16,924 nt of DNA from JAAYBQ01 sp035403465 (lineage in GTDB: Bacteria; Spirochaetota; UBA4802; UBA5550), in the NCBI GenBank assembly GCA_035403465.1, contig DAONFG010000056.1:1-16924 (forward strand), read 5' to 3'. Position numbers and translations under genes: made by a program. How positions within the stretch are numbered: position 1 is the stretch's first letter; each line of letters starts with the position of its first letter. Under the pieces are notes generated by a model. The model made no database searches and was not told the origin of the DNA. It worked only from the letters and a program-made list of their open reading frames with translations. Positions 7,612-15,075 of this stretch are shown piece after piece.

Positions 7612-8868
7612 TCAATGGTGAGCATCATGCTCTTCGTGGTGTTCAAGGCTCGGGAAAAGCGGGAACCATTTTACGAACGCCATGTATATAAGAATCATTG
7701 TTGCGAAACATCCTATTGTAATTGACCACTCCTGGATTGTTGGTGTGTAAGCAGTGAATCCTCTCCAGGGGAAGTTAGGTGCTGCGAAACCGTGAAGCAG
7801 TACGCTGAGTTTGCTTATAACGATCGCGCCGACTGCACAGGACAGGCCTATTACCATGAATTTTTCCTGTTCCCTGTATTTCTTAATGTTAAGGAATACA
7901 AGAGTTCCAACGAAAAGAAGGATTTCAAGAACCAGCATCCATACTCCGTAGTATCCGCCCCACATATCCCAGTATGACCTTCCGCCCATGGGTGCAAGGT
8001 GACTGGATGATACAATAATATCGTATACCCTGAATATGAAGTAGAATATGAACAGGAATCCTGATATCCTTGCGAGAAGCTGGAATGTCTCCATAGGAAC
8101 AACTTCTTTTTTAATGATTTTGCCTGCAATGTAGGGACAGAGTGTCATAAATGATGTTCCGCCTGCCATCGCTGCTACTATTGCCATAAAGAAGAAATGG
8201 TGTGAATACCATACCGGCCTGGCAAAGAGAGCTCCCCACATGCCGCCGCCCAGGGAACCCTGGTGGAAGAATGAAAGGAAGGTACCTGCTGCCGCCATGG
8301 TCCACATTAAAAGGTGCATGTAATGTGCGATAGCTGCAACAATCTTGTTTTTGATAAGAACTTTATGTTCAAGTACTGTCGGTATAAGCTCAACTATAAG
8401 TACACAGAAGTAAAAAGATAAGCAGAAGAAAACTTCTGTGAGCATTGATGCCGGGTAAACTCCTTTTCCCCAGTTCGGGTATGCAAAACCGAACCAGCAG
8501 CGCAGAGGCTGGCCAAGGTCAAAAAGGAGGAATACGAAAGTAAACAGGTAGCACATAAAACCAATAAGAACTGTTGAGTTGATAAGAGGTCTCAGTTTAT
8601 CCACCCTGAATATGTAGAGGATAAAACCTGTTGTGAAAGCGCCGCCTCCAAGACCAACAAGGCCAAGGTCACCGATAATCCATGCGCCCCATGTGAAGTT
8701 GTTGTCCATGTCTGTATATCCTAATCCCCAGAAGAGTATCTGGATCGCGAATATCACGAAGAAAAACACGAGAGCAAAAAGCACATAGAGTGAAATACGC
8801 ATATTTTTGGATGTGCCCTCGAATATGCCGTTGTAGACTGCTTTAAAAAAATTCTTCACTTTTTCCAT
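7612..8868 (-). CDS. qrcD: NrfD-family membrane subunit, QrcD-like
   Basis: A 418-residue integral membrane protein with ten predicted helices (about 24-47, 60-87, 96-117, 139-163, 177-200, 222-248, 264-283, 306-327, 336-358 and 380-400). This is the long NrfD/PsrC/HybB form that holds the quinone site in such complexes. Family-like features are TWGAWIIGDLGLVGLGGG at the second helix and SFFHQGSLGG near residue 200, comparable to the HQSSLG motif of HybB. The preceding genes encode an FeS protein, a molybdopterin-oxidoreductase-like subunit and a multiheme cytochrome, the order of qrcABCD, so QrcD, the menaquinone-interacting subunit, is the best assignment. Polysulfide-reductase-type PsrC is the alternative. 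AAGGAG precedes the ATG; the gap to the upstream gene is 22 bp. The C-terminus EHHEEHDAHH is unusually histidine-rich. Confidence 0.82.
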   Translation of the reverse strand: MEKVKNFFKAVYNGIFEGTSKNMRISLYVLFALVFFFVIFAIQILFWGLGYTDMDNNFTWGAWIIGDLGLVGLGGGAFTTGFILYIFRVDKLRPLINSTVLIGFMCYLFTFVFLLFDLGQPLRCWFGFAYPNWGKGVYPASMLTEVFFCLSFYFCVLIVELIPTVLEHKVLIKNKIVAAIAHYMHLLMWTMAAAGTFLSFFHQGSLGGGMWGALFARPVWYSHHFFFMAIVAAMAGGTSFMTLCPYIAGKIIKKEVVPMETFQLLARISGFLFIFYFIFRVYDIIVSSSHLAPMGGRSYWDMWGGYYGVWMLVLEILLFVGTLVFLNIKKYREQEKFMVIGLSCAVGAIVISKLSVLLHGFAAPNFPWRGFTAYTPTIQEWSITIGCFATMILIYMAFVKWFPLFPSLEHHEEHDAHH

Positions 8869-8890
8869 TTATAATTCTCCTTGGTCTCTC

Positions 8891-9733
8891 TTAGGAGTTC
8901 TTTTTGAAAAACAGCATGTCGCGGATCCACTTCTGGCTTGTTAAATAATAAACCTTCGGATCCGCGTAAGCTTTCTTCTTACGGTATTCTGCCTGTTTTT
9001 CTTTCGGCAGTGTGTCAATATAGTTTGTAAGCCTTACGGCCCTGTCTGATTTTGCAAGTTTTGATACTTCAGATTCAGGATCGTTAAGGTCGCCGAAAAC
9101 TATCGCACCTGTGGGGCATGACTTTTTGCATGCCGGCTCATATGTTACCGCGTTTATATCGAGATTGCCGTTTGCCGCGGCTTTGTCCCTTTCGCGTTTC
9201 CATATATGGCTGCAGAATGTGCATTTAACTATTGTTCCCCTTGATGCTATAGAAACTTCCGGGTTGAGGGCGTTTTTAAAACTGCCGTCGTTTTCCGGTT
9301 TCCACCAGTTGAATGACCTTGTTTCGTAAGGGCATGCTGTCTGGCAGTAACGGCATCCTATACACCTTGACCATACCTGGCTCACAACACCGTCGTCACC
9401 AACGTCTGTTGCAACCGCGGGACATACTGATACGCAGGGAGGGTTGAGGTGTTCCGGATGTTTCGGATCTCTTCCGCCGCACTGCTGGCACATCTTGGGA
9501 AGAAAGGCTGTTTTAACGTCGGGGAATTTAGCGTCCCTGTCGTTAGTTATCTTCATGAGATCAAGGAATGCCACCCGTTTCGGATAGTCTGAATCATCCT
9601 CGAACATGGGCATATTGTTTTCCTGGTTGCATGCAAGTGAACACTCGCCGCAGCCGGTACATTTATCAAGATCTATCGCCATCCCCCAAAGTCTTTTCAT
9701 CTTTGGTATTCTAACCACTTCTTGAATTGTCAT
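8891..9733 (-). CDS. qrcC: Four-cluster ferredoxin-type subunit, QrcC-like
   Basis: A 280-residue electron-transfer subunit with sixteen cysteines in four groups: Cys25/28/31/35, Cys82/85/100/104, Cys124/127/130/134 and Cys171/174/202/206. This is the pattern of four cubane clusters in the PsrB/DmsB/QrcC type of subunit. It would carry electrons between the catalytic-type subunit encoded upstream and the NrfD-type membrane subunit encoded downstream. There is no signal peptide of its own, as expected for a partner exported together with a Tat substrate or docked to it. Translation starts at ATG 9733 after AGAGG. The gaps to its neighbours (10 and 22 bp) indicate one operon. Insertions between Cys85 and Cys100 and between Cys174 and Cys202 are typical of this class. 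Confidence 0.88.
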   Translation of the reverse strand: MTIQEVVRIPKMKRLWGMAIDLDKCTGCGECSLACNQENNMPMFEDDSDYPKRVAFLDLMKITNDRDAKFPDVKTAFLPKMCQQCGGRDPKHPEHLNPPCVSVCPAVATDVGDDGVVSQVWSRCIGCRYCQTACPYETRSFNWWKPENDGSFKNALNPEVSIASRGTIVKCTFCSHIWKRERDKAAANGNLDINAVTYEPACKKSCPTGAIVFGDLNDPESEVSKLAKSDRAVRLTNYIDTLPKEKQAEYRKKKAYADPKVYYLTSQKWIRDMLFFKKNS

Positions 9734-9743
9734 ATTCTACCTC

Positions 9744-11681
9744 TTAGCTGATTTTAACTCTAGTTGACCAGAAGTCAGCTGTTCCCGTGATAGGATCAAC
9801 GTCTGCGGTCATTATCTTCTTAGGGTTGACGCCTTTATCGTTTCCGTAAACGGTATACGATTCATGCCCGAATCCCAGCGGGATGGCTACTGTTTCGGGA
9901 GCGACAACATCTGAAAGATGTACTTTTACTTTTCCGAGTTTTCCTCTTGATGAGTAAATCGCGATAGATTCACCTTCGGAGACACCCTCTTTCTTTGCGG
10001 TTTCCCTGTTCATCTGTACCCATAGCCTGCCGTCAAAGAATGTCTGCCAGTCTATGTTTTTGAGAACATACGGGAATGCCATACCGTCACCGTCACCAAC
10101 CATGGCCACTTCAAGGGGTATCATGGTAAGCGGGAATTGTGCATTTTTGGAGACTTTTTTCTCGAGGCCGTCAATGTCAGCCTTTGTTTTTTCAACATTA
10201 AACGAGAAACTGCCGCCTGCAGCCGTCTCCCTGCCTGCAGCCTTGTAAGCATCGACTGCTGTAGTGAAGGGTAACGCGTTTTTGGTTTTATCAACCATTT
10301 TTGACAGTTTTATTATTATGTCTTTCGCGTCAATAGCCTCTTTCCATGCGCCGTTAACAGGTTTGCTGTCCGGTGTTTCGGTCTCAAGGAAAGTGAGTGC
10401 GGGAAGAATGTAATCCGCGTATTCAGAGGAATCATTTTTTAGCGTGTTGATTGCAACTACGAATGGTTTCTCCATTTTCTTTTTCAGGTCCTCGCCCAGT
10501 ACGCTCTTGTAAACCGGGTTGGAATCATTCAGTATGAGCATCTTGAAGTTTCCGTTTTTAACAAGGCCGTCGATTCCTGAGAAATCGGATTTATATGATA
10601 CTGCGCTGTTTTTTACAACTGATACCGCGTTTGTTCTTACAAGTGTGTTGAGGCAGTAAACAGCAATGATCTCGGCTGATGATGCAACGGCACCGACTCC
10701 GCCTTTTCCTGCGACAGCAACAGGCCTTTTAGCCTTGCTGAAGTCTTCGGCGATCTTTATTATCCTCTCCTCTTTGATTCCTGTAAGCGCCGCAACTTTC
10801 TGAAGCGGGTACTTGTTGATCACCATCTGTGACCATTTTGAGAAATCCGCGCCTGATGAGCTCATTTTTTTCGCAGTGATCAGGTGGTATGCAATACCAT
10901 AGGCCAGGACTGCTTCTGTTCCCGGTTTTACAGGTACCCACTCATCTGCGAGTGAAGCTGTCCTTGTACATACAGTGTCTGCCTGGACAAGTTTTGTGCC
11001 TTTTGTTTTCCATTCAAGGAAAAACTTGTTCATGTTTACTGAATCGCCCCATCCTTCGAGAAGCCTTGATCCGAAGCTGAGGATGTAGTCTGTTCCTGCG
11101 AAATCATATTTCAGGTAACCGCCGAGAACGGCTGATTCCATGGATTTTAATGATGATTCGTAGTATACGTTGTTGCTTCCCGCTGACCTTACGAATTTTT
11201 CCATCAGCTGGCCGTTGAGTGTTTCATTTTTATTTACAGCAGCTATGGAGTTTGCCTCACCGCCTGCTATAAGTGTATTCATACGTGTTGATATGTCTTT
11301 CAGTGCTTCGTCCCATGTTACAGCCTTGTAGTTGCCCGAACCCTTTTTTCCTGTGAGTTTAAGGGGTGTTGCGATCCTTTCGGGGTGGTACACGAGCTGA
11401 AGGGCGTTCATACATGCAGGGCATACGCCTTCTGCAGATTCGATCTTGATCGACCTTGCACCGATTTTTCTTACCGAGACCTTGCAGCCGTGTGTACAGC
11501 TGTCGCTGACAGTCTGCAGATAGCTCTCAATTCCGTTAACCGGTACATACTGGTCCTGTGTCCATTCGGCAAGCGCCTGGAATGCCATAAAAGGAGCACC
11601 GGACAATACATAACCGGCAACACCGCCTGCAGCAGCACCGGCGCCGATCTTTAAAAAGTCCTTTCTGTCTATTTTTTTCAT
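9744..11681 (-). CDS. qrcB: Molybdopterin-oxidoreductase-like subunit, QrcB-like
   Basis: A 645-residue protein of the DMSO reductase superfamily fold. It has an FeS-domain remnant at residues 58-100, the NALQLVYHPERI stretch typical of the family, a central molybdopterin-type region and a C-terminal domain with EGESIAIYSSRGKLG. The N-terminus has a Tat-like signal, DRKDFLKIG followed by a small-residue hydrophobic stretch, but with Arg-Lys in place of Arg-Arg. The usual four-cysteine motif is altered: Cys62, Cys66 and Cys87 are present, Ser59 stands where the first Cys is expected, and Cys90 is extra. Where many relatives have the molybdenum-ligand Cys (SSLC context), this one reads SSLKS with Lys179. 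QrcB proteins are known to lack molybdenum, which fits. The role inferred is a structural or electron-relay subunit. Translation starts at ATG 11681; GGAG lies 13 bases upstream, rather distant. Confidence 0.78.
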   Translation of the reverse strand: MKKIDRKDFLKIGAGAAAGGVAGYVLSGAPFMAFQALAEWTQDQYVPVNGIESYLQTVSDSCTHGCKVSVRKIGARSIKIESAEGVCPACMNALQLVYHPERIATPLKLTGKKGSGNYKAVTWDEALKDISTRMNTLIAGGEANSIAAVNKNETLNGQLMEKFVRSAGSNNVYYESSLKSMESAVLGGYLKYDFAGTDYILSFGSRLLEGWGDSVNMNKFFLEWKTKGTKLVQADTVCTRTASLADEWVPVKPGTEAVLAYGIAYHLITAKKMSSSGADFSKWSQMVINKYPLQKVAALTGIKEERIIKIAEDFSKAKRPVAVAGKGGVGAVASSAEIIAVYCLNTLVRTNAVSVVKNSAVSYKSDFSGIDGLVKNGNFKMLILNDSNPVYKSVLGEDLKKKMEKPFVVAINTLKNDSSEYADYILPALTFLETETPDSKPVNGAWKEAIDAKDIIIKLSKMVDKTKNALPFTTAVDAYKAAGRETAAGGSFSFNVEKTKADIDGLEKKVSKNAQFPLTMIPLEVAMVGDGDGMAFPYVLKNIDWQTFFDGRLWVQMNRETAKKEGVSEGESIAIYSSRGKLGKVKVHLSDVVAPETVAIPLGFGHESYTVYGNDKGVNPKKIMTADVDPITGTADFWSTRVKIS

Positions 11682-11712
11682 AAGATTTAACTAACTCCTC
11701 TCAGTGTTTCTT

Positions 11713-12267
11713 TTAATCGTGACAAACAGCGCAGGAATTGCTGATATGCAGCGCATCGTGGCAGTCCATACATTGTCCCATCAACATTTTCCCCTTAATC
11801 ATGTCGGTAGTTGTGGAATTGCCTTTGTCACCGTGACATGAAGCGCACCTGGCCTTGAGTCTGCCGTCTTCATATTTAGCGGTCATTACAACCTTATGGC
11901 TGAAGTAAACCAGGTCAGGCTGTTTTGCCCATGAAGTCCATGGTTTGTCTGAATCCTGGTATGAATCAAACATAGACTTTTTCCTGGGAGTTGTGTGATC
12001 ATCTGATGATACAACAGCATCCCGTGCATGGCACTGAGTACATTCGCCAATAGTCGGAAGTCCCTTGAACCTTCCATTCTCCTCGTAGCCGTGGCACATA
12101 GTACAGTCAGTCACGCCCCATTTTTGGATGTGGTTTTTATGGCTGAACGGTATTGTCTTTGCGGCATCGGCCTGCATAAAGTCCTGGCAGCCTTTCTGGG
12201 ATATGCCCAGGAAGAACCAGGTACATAGTATAAAAGGGGTAAAAAAAAGCAGCAGTGAACGTCTCAC
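11713..12267 (-). CDS. qrcA: Pentaheme c-type cytochrome, QrcA-like
   Basis: An exported electron-transfer protein of 184 residues with five CXXCH heme sites at residues 55-59, 76-80, 141-145, 166-170 and 179-183. FSHKNH and FSHKV segments resemble cytochrome c3/c7-type axial-ligand motifs. The N-terminus is Arg-Arg followed by a hydrophobic stretch and Cys27, so it is either a signal anchor or a lipoprotein with a poor lipobox. An open frame continues upstream to 12390, but AAGGAG seven bases before GTG 12267 makes that GTG the likely start; the upstream part has no ribosome binding site and spoils the signal sequence. It is first in a four-gene run with the QrcB-, QrcC- and QrcD-like genes. 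Desulfovibrio QrcA is described as hexaheme, so one site fewer is seen here. A clear paralog lies at 13674-14240. Confidence 0.82.
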   Translation of the reverse strand: MRRSLLLFFTPFILCTWFFLGISQKGCQDFMQADAAKTIPFSHKNHIQKWGVTDCTMCHGYEENGRFKGLPTIGECTQCHARDAVVSSDDHTTPRKKSMFDSYQDSDKPWTSWAKQPDLVYFSHKVVMTAKYEDGRLKARCASCHGDKGNSTTTDMIKGKMLMGQCMDCHDALHISNSCAVCHD

Positions 12268-12274
12268 AAAAATT

Positions 12275-12280
12275 CTCCTT
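12275..12280 (-). promoter_or_regulatory. Ribosome binding site that decides the GTG start at 12267
   Basis: AAGGAG on the minus strand lies seven bases before GTG 12267. It supports this start over the ATG at 12390, whose translation would add 41 residues before the signal-like segment. Confidence 0.75.
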
Positions 12281-12474
12281 TTGTTTTTATTTTTGAAAGA
12301 GTTGTAATTCTTTACACCTGAAAAAGTGATAAAAAAAGTTACTGAACCGGTGGTGTGCCTGCGCACTTTTATGAGGCGGAAGAGGGGCAAATTTTTCCAT
12401 CAAAAGAATTTATTTACATCCTGAACCGGCTTTTTTTGTACAAACACACCTGTTTTTTTAATAATCCAGCTCGA

Positions 12475-12503
12475 TAACTAAATTCATTTTGGCTAAATGT
12501 CAA
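12475..12503 (-). promoter_or_regulatory. Candidate promoter for the qrc-like operon
   Basis: On the minus strand a perfect TTGACA (12503-12498) is followed after 17 bp by TAGTTA (12480-12475). AT-rich sequence lies upstream. The -35 and the spacing are good but the -10 matches the consensus poorly, so this is tentative. It would leave a leader of roughly 200 bp before GTG 12267. Confidence 0.35.
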
Positions 12504-12575
12504 CTAAAATAAAAATATTTTTGTAACCTTTAAAAAGCAGTTTTCAGGGGGATGCGCGAATTAACCCGGCGGTTT

Positions 12576-12618
12576 GTACTTCCAATCCCCGGCCCTGACC
12601 GGAAGGGATTGGAAGTAC
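12576..12618. repeat. 14-bp perfect inverted repeat downstream of fdhE
   Basis: GTACTTCCAATCCC (12576-12589) pairs perfectly with GGGATTGGAAGTAC (12605-12618) around a 15-base GC-rich loop. It lies 30 bp after the fdhE stop codon. Neither side carries a convincing T-run, so it may be an RNA 3'-end stabiliser, a processing site or a protein-binding palindrome instead of a classical terminator. Confidence 0.8.
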
Positions 12619-12647
12619 TGAATGGTTTATCTTACAGATTTAAAATT

Positions 12648-13526
12648 TTATTCAGATTTATTATTCCCGGCACTGAAACCCATCTCTTCAATCAGCAGGT
12701 CAATGTACGGAGTAGCCTGGTACTCAAGCGGCGGGTATACCAGGCGTGTTGTTTTTTTGACATCAGTTGTTTTAATATATTTTTTACATTTATCACATAC
12801 GTCCGCCCTGTGCTCCTCTTCACCTTCAATTTCGATATAGCGCAGTGTTTCATGGTTGCTGTTCTCGCAGAATGGACAGTATATTCTCCTGGATGCCCAT
12901 TTATGGCCGCAGAATCCGCAGACCATGAAACGTTTACCGTTTTCTTCGAAGAGTGATAACTCCGGCGCAGAGCCGCATACCGGGCAGTAACCCTTCTCCC
13001 ATGCGCCTGTATTTTCCAGGTGGACTGAAATATTCTGCGCAAAAACCGAAAGTGAAGGCTTCAGGCTGTTGAATACGATAAAGGCCAGGATGCGTTTGTC
13101 TGTTCCGTGTTCCTTTTCAATGCTGTCGAAAGCGGATTCGTCCTCGTTGATAAAAGAAGAGAAAAGTTTACCGGTATCGATTTTTTTATCAGCAGCGAGC
13201 CCGGCTATCTGTTTTACGGGTCCGGATAATTCGTTTTCATTCGTTGTCAGTATGCCGCAGATTTCATCGAAGAGTTTTCCCGATACCCTGCTGTCAAATG
13301 TGAATTCAGGTATGGTGACAAGGGGGAATTGTTCATTCAGTTTATGCTTTAATTTGTCAGCGGGAATTATGAACTCATCGAGTTTTATTGATTTTTTTGC
13401 GTTCTCCTGTGCGATAAATATTTTTTCGTACAGGTCAAGCATGGGCGTGTATTCAGGTTTGAGTTTTTTTATATCTTCAACCGCCTGTTTTATGTCATCG
13501 GGTGTAAAGTTTTGTGTCATATTCAT
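12648..13526 (-). CDS. fdhE: Formate dehydrogenase maturation protein FdhE
   Basis: A cytoplasmic accessory protein needed for active, exported formate dehydrogenases; in E. coli FdhE binds the catalytic subunit and iron. The 292-residue protein has the family's four CXXC motifs in the C-terminal half: CPVC at 181-184, CGFC at 203-206 (followed by GHKW), CPFC at 217-220 and CDKC at 244-247. The N-terminal half is helical and poorly conserved, as usual. GGAG lies four bases before ATG 13526; the second ATG at 13520 is also possible. It stands between two paralogous cytochrome genes in the formate dehydrogenase block, matching its expected client. A hairpin terminator precedes it and a long inverted repeat follows it. 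Confidence 0.92.
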   Translation of the reverse strand: MNMTQNFTPDDIKQAVEDIKKLKPEYTPMLDLYEKIFIAQENAKKSIKLDEFIIPADKLKHKLNEQFPLVTIPEFTFDSRVSGKLFDEICGILTTNENELSGPVKQIAGLAADKKIDTGKLFSSFINEDESAFDSIEKEHGTDKRILAFIVFNSLKPSLSVFAQNISVHLENTGAWEKGYCPVCGSAPELSLFEENGKRFMVCGFCGHKWASRRIYCPFCENSNHETLRYIEIEGEEEHRADVCDKCKKYIKTTDVKKTTRLVYPPLEYQATPYIDLLIEEMGFSAGNNKSE

Positions 13527-13594
13527 TATGCTCCGTTAATAGGGTTTATTTATTAATGCCTATAATCCGGGGATTGCTTTTATTAATCAAGGAT

Positions 13595-13623
13595 AAAAGT
13601 ATCCCCGCTTTTGGCGGGGATAC
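13595..13623 (-). terminator. Rho-independent terminator after the fdh-linked cytochrome gene
   Basis: Ten-base-pair perfect stem, GTATCCCCGC (13599-13608) with GCGGGGATAC (13614-13623), five-base loop. On the minus strand it is followed by TTTTAT. It lies about 50 bp beyond the cytochrome stop and about 70 bp before the fdhE start, so it would end the upstream transcript or weaken read-through into fdhE. Confidence 0.72.
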
Positions 13624-13673
13624 AGGATATTACTTTTTTTGGCCGGCAGTCACCGGTTCAGCAGGACCGCCTG

Positions 13674-14240
13674 TTATAAGCTGCTATCATGACAGATAGT
13701 ACAGGTATTATCCAATTTATAAGCGGTATGGCAATAGATACACTCTTCCATCAGTTTTTCACCCTTAAGCCTGGCCCTACCCGTGGAAACTGCTTTATCG
13801 CTATGACACATATCGCATTTTAACTTTGTTGTGCTTTCTGTTAAATTTGTAGTCATCTTGACCTTGTGGCTGAAATAGAAAAGCCTGGAATTTTCCACCC
13901 TGGATACCCATGGCTTATCTTTATCCGTCCACGAATCAAACATTGTTTTCTTTCTCGGGTTCGCCTTGCGGTCATCACTGAAGAGATCGCCATTACCCCT
14001 GTGGCATGCCGTACATTCACCAACGGATGGAAGGCCCTGGAATGTTCCATTCGCGTCATATTTATGACATGTTCCGCAGTCTTTGATGTTATAATTCTGA
14101 ACATGGGTGTTATGGCTGAAGGGAATAACTTTGATTTCATCAGCTTGAGTTGTTTTTTTACATGATGCGGCGGAAAGTCCGATTAAAACACATGCTATAA
14201 TTACGCAGGATTTAACAGAAGACAATAATGAACATTTCAT
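13674..14240 (-). CDS. Pentaheme c-type cytochrome linked to formate dehydrogenase
   Basis: A 188-residue exported cytochrome with five CXXCH sites at 55-59, 76-80, 142-146, 167-171 and 180-184. The N-terminus is a hydrophobic signal ending in LSAASC27KK, a relaxed lipobox, so membrane lipid anchoring is likely. From residue 34 on it aligns nearly without gaps with the protein at 11713-12267 (about half the residues identical by eye). Shared stretches include IPFSH, GLP, PRKK, MFDS, DKPW and YFSHKV, with heme sites at almost the same positions. It follows fdhAB, where Desulfovibrio operons can carry a c3-type cytochrome partner, so it probably accepts electrons from FdhB and passes them to the quinone-reductase-type complex. 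AAGGAG precedes ATG 14240. I know no established symbol for it. Confidence 0.88.
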   Translation of the reverse strand: MKCSLLSSVKSCVIIACVLIGLSAASCKKTTQADEIKVIPFSHNTHVQNYNIKDCGTCHKYDANGTFQGLPSVGECTACHRGNGDLFSDDRKANPRKKTMFDSWTDKDKPWVSRVENSRLFYFSHKVKMTTNLTESTTKLKCDMCHSDKAVSTGRARLKGEKLMEECIYCHTAYKLDNTCTICHDSSL

Positions 14241-14252
14241 GAAAGTTCTCCT

Positions 14253-14272
14253 TTGAAAATCAGAATTTTCAA
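14253..14272 (-). promoter_or_regulatory. 8-bp hairpin abutting the cytochrome ribosome binding site
   Basis: A perfect palindrome with TTGAAAAT and ATTTTCAA arms and a four-base loop lies directly upstream of, and touching, AAGGAG (14248-14253) of the cytochrome gene. It could affect translation initiation or be an operator; the stem is AT-rich and weak, so any effect is uncertain. Confidence 0.4.
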
Positions 14273-14321
14273 AAACAGGATTCTGATCATTTGTTTCCAG
14301 GTACAGCCCGTAACCGGGATT

Positions 14322-14367
14322 AAAATTTCCGGCTTCACCAGCAATTCAGTTGATGAAGCCGGTTTTT
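14322..14367 (-). terminator. Hairpin after fdhB, possible terminator or attenuator
   Basis: CCGGCTTCA (14329-14337) and TGAAGCCGG (14354-14362) form a nine-bp stem beginning 19 bp after the fdhB stop. It is flanked by AAAATTT and TTTTT. On the minus strand the U-run (AAAUUUU) is modest, so partial termination or 3'-end protection of fdhAB mRNA is as likely as full termination. Confidence 0.55.
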
Positions 14368-14385
14368 CCGGTACCTGATTATGAA

Positions 14386-15075
14386 TTACGCAAGTGAAGC
14401 ATTTTTTCTCTGCTCATCCAGTGCTGCAAAATGCTGATACATTTTACGCGGATGTGTGATCAGGTAAATTACACGTACGCTGTCTTCATCAAGAAGAGTC
14501 GCCTCGGGGAATTCCTCCTGAACTTTCATAAGCCTTTCTTTGGCCATCGCAACCATCTTTTCCCGCTCACCGAAATTCATTGTTCCGGTTGGACAGGTTT
14601 TAACGCACATCGGCAGCTGGCCGACCTCGACCCGCTCAAGGCACATGTCGCATTTATTGATGACTTTTGTCTCTTCGTTTCTGCGCGGCACATTGTAAGG
14701 GCAGTATTCCTTCATCATGAGGAAACCCTCTTTGGAAATCTTTTTGGTTTTCTCTGTGAATATTACTGCGCCTGTTTCCTTGTCAATTACCACGGCACCT
14801 TTTACATGGCCGTCAGCTGCAAGTTTACAGGGCGGTTCTGTGCAATGACGGCATGAATCCGGGAAGAAGTTCCAGAAAACGCGGTCATTGATCTTGAATT
14901 CCGTGAATTTAACCACTTTATAATTCAGGTGGTTAAGGTCAGGCGGATTCTGGTGACTTCCCCATCCCATCTGCACTGTATGGTTGGGCTTGAATCCCTG
15001 CCATTCCTTGCATGCAACCTGGCATCCCCTGCACGCAGTGCAGCGGGATGTATCAATAAAAAATGTCTTACTCAT
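14386..15075 (-). CDS. fdhB: Formate dehydrogenase iron-sulfur (beta) subunit, periplasmic FdhAB type
   Basis: Electron-transfer subunit of 229 residues. It has twelve cluster cysteines: Cys12/15/18/22, Cys75/78/83 with Cys125, and Cys142/145/157/161. That is enough for three [4Fe-4S] clusters, the number known for the beta subunit of the Desulfovibrio gigas-type FdhAB, and fewer than the four of membrane-bound FdnH. There is no C-terminal transmembrane helix, so the enzyme should be soluble or tethered only through partners, without a FdnI-like cytochrome b. It lacks its own signal peptide and presumably follows FdhA through the Tat system. Its ATG overlaps the fdhA stop in ATGAGTAA, which implies translational coupling. 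A hairpin and then the pentaheme cytochrome gene follow. Confidence 0.93.
   Translation of the reverse strand: MSKTFFIDTSRCTACRGCQVACKEWQGFKPNHTVQMGWGSHQNPPDLNHLNYKVVKFTEFKINDRVFWNFFPDSCRHCTEPPCKLAADGHVKGAVVIDKETGAVIFTEKTKKISKEGFLMMKEYCPYNVPRRNEETKVINKCDMCLERVEVGQLPMCVKTCPTGTMNFGEREKMVAMAKERLMKVQEEFPEATLLDEDSVRVIYLITHPRKMYQHFAALDEQRKNASLA

Larger units (their letters stand above)
12268..12647. other. Intergenic region between fdhE and the qrc-like genes
   Basis: No separate gene was found. It holds the leader of the qrcA-like gene, a candidate promoter (12475-12503) and a long perfect inverted repeat (12576-12618), and is otherwise AT-rich with several T- and A-runs. The size and composition suggest that the qrc-like genes start their own transcript instead of relying only on read-through from fdhE. 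Confidence 0.55.

Noticed and set aside
12268..12390. Longer N-terminus (ATG 12390) for the qrcA-like cytochrome
   Set aside because: No ribosome binding site, and it would bury the signal-like segment; GTG 12267 has AAGGAG at ideal spacing and gives a length matching the paralog.
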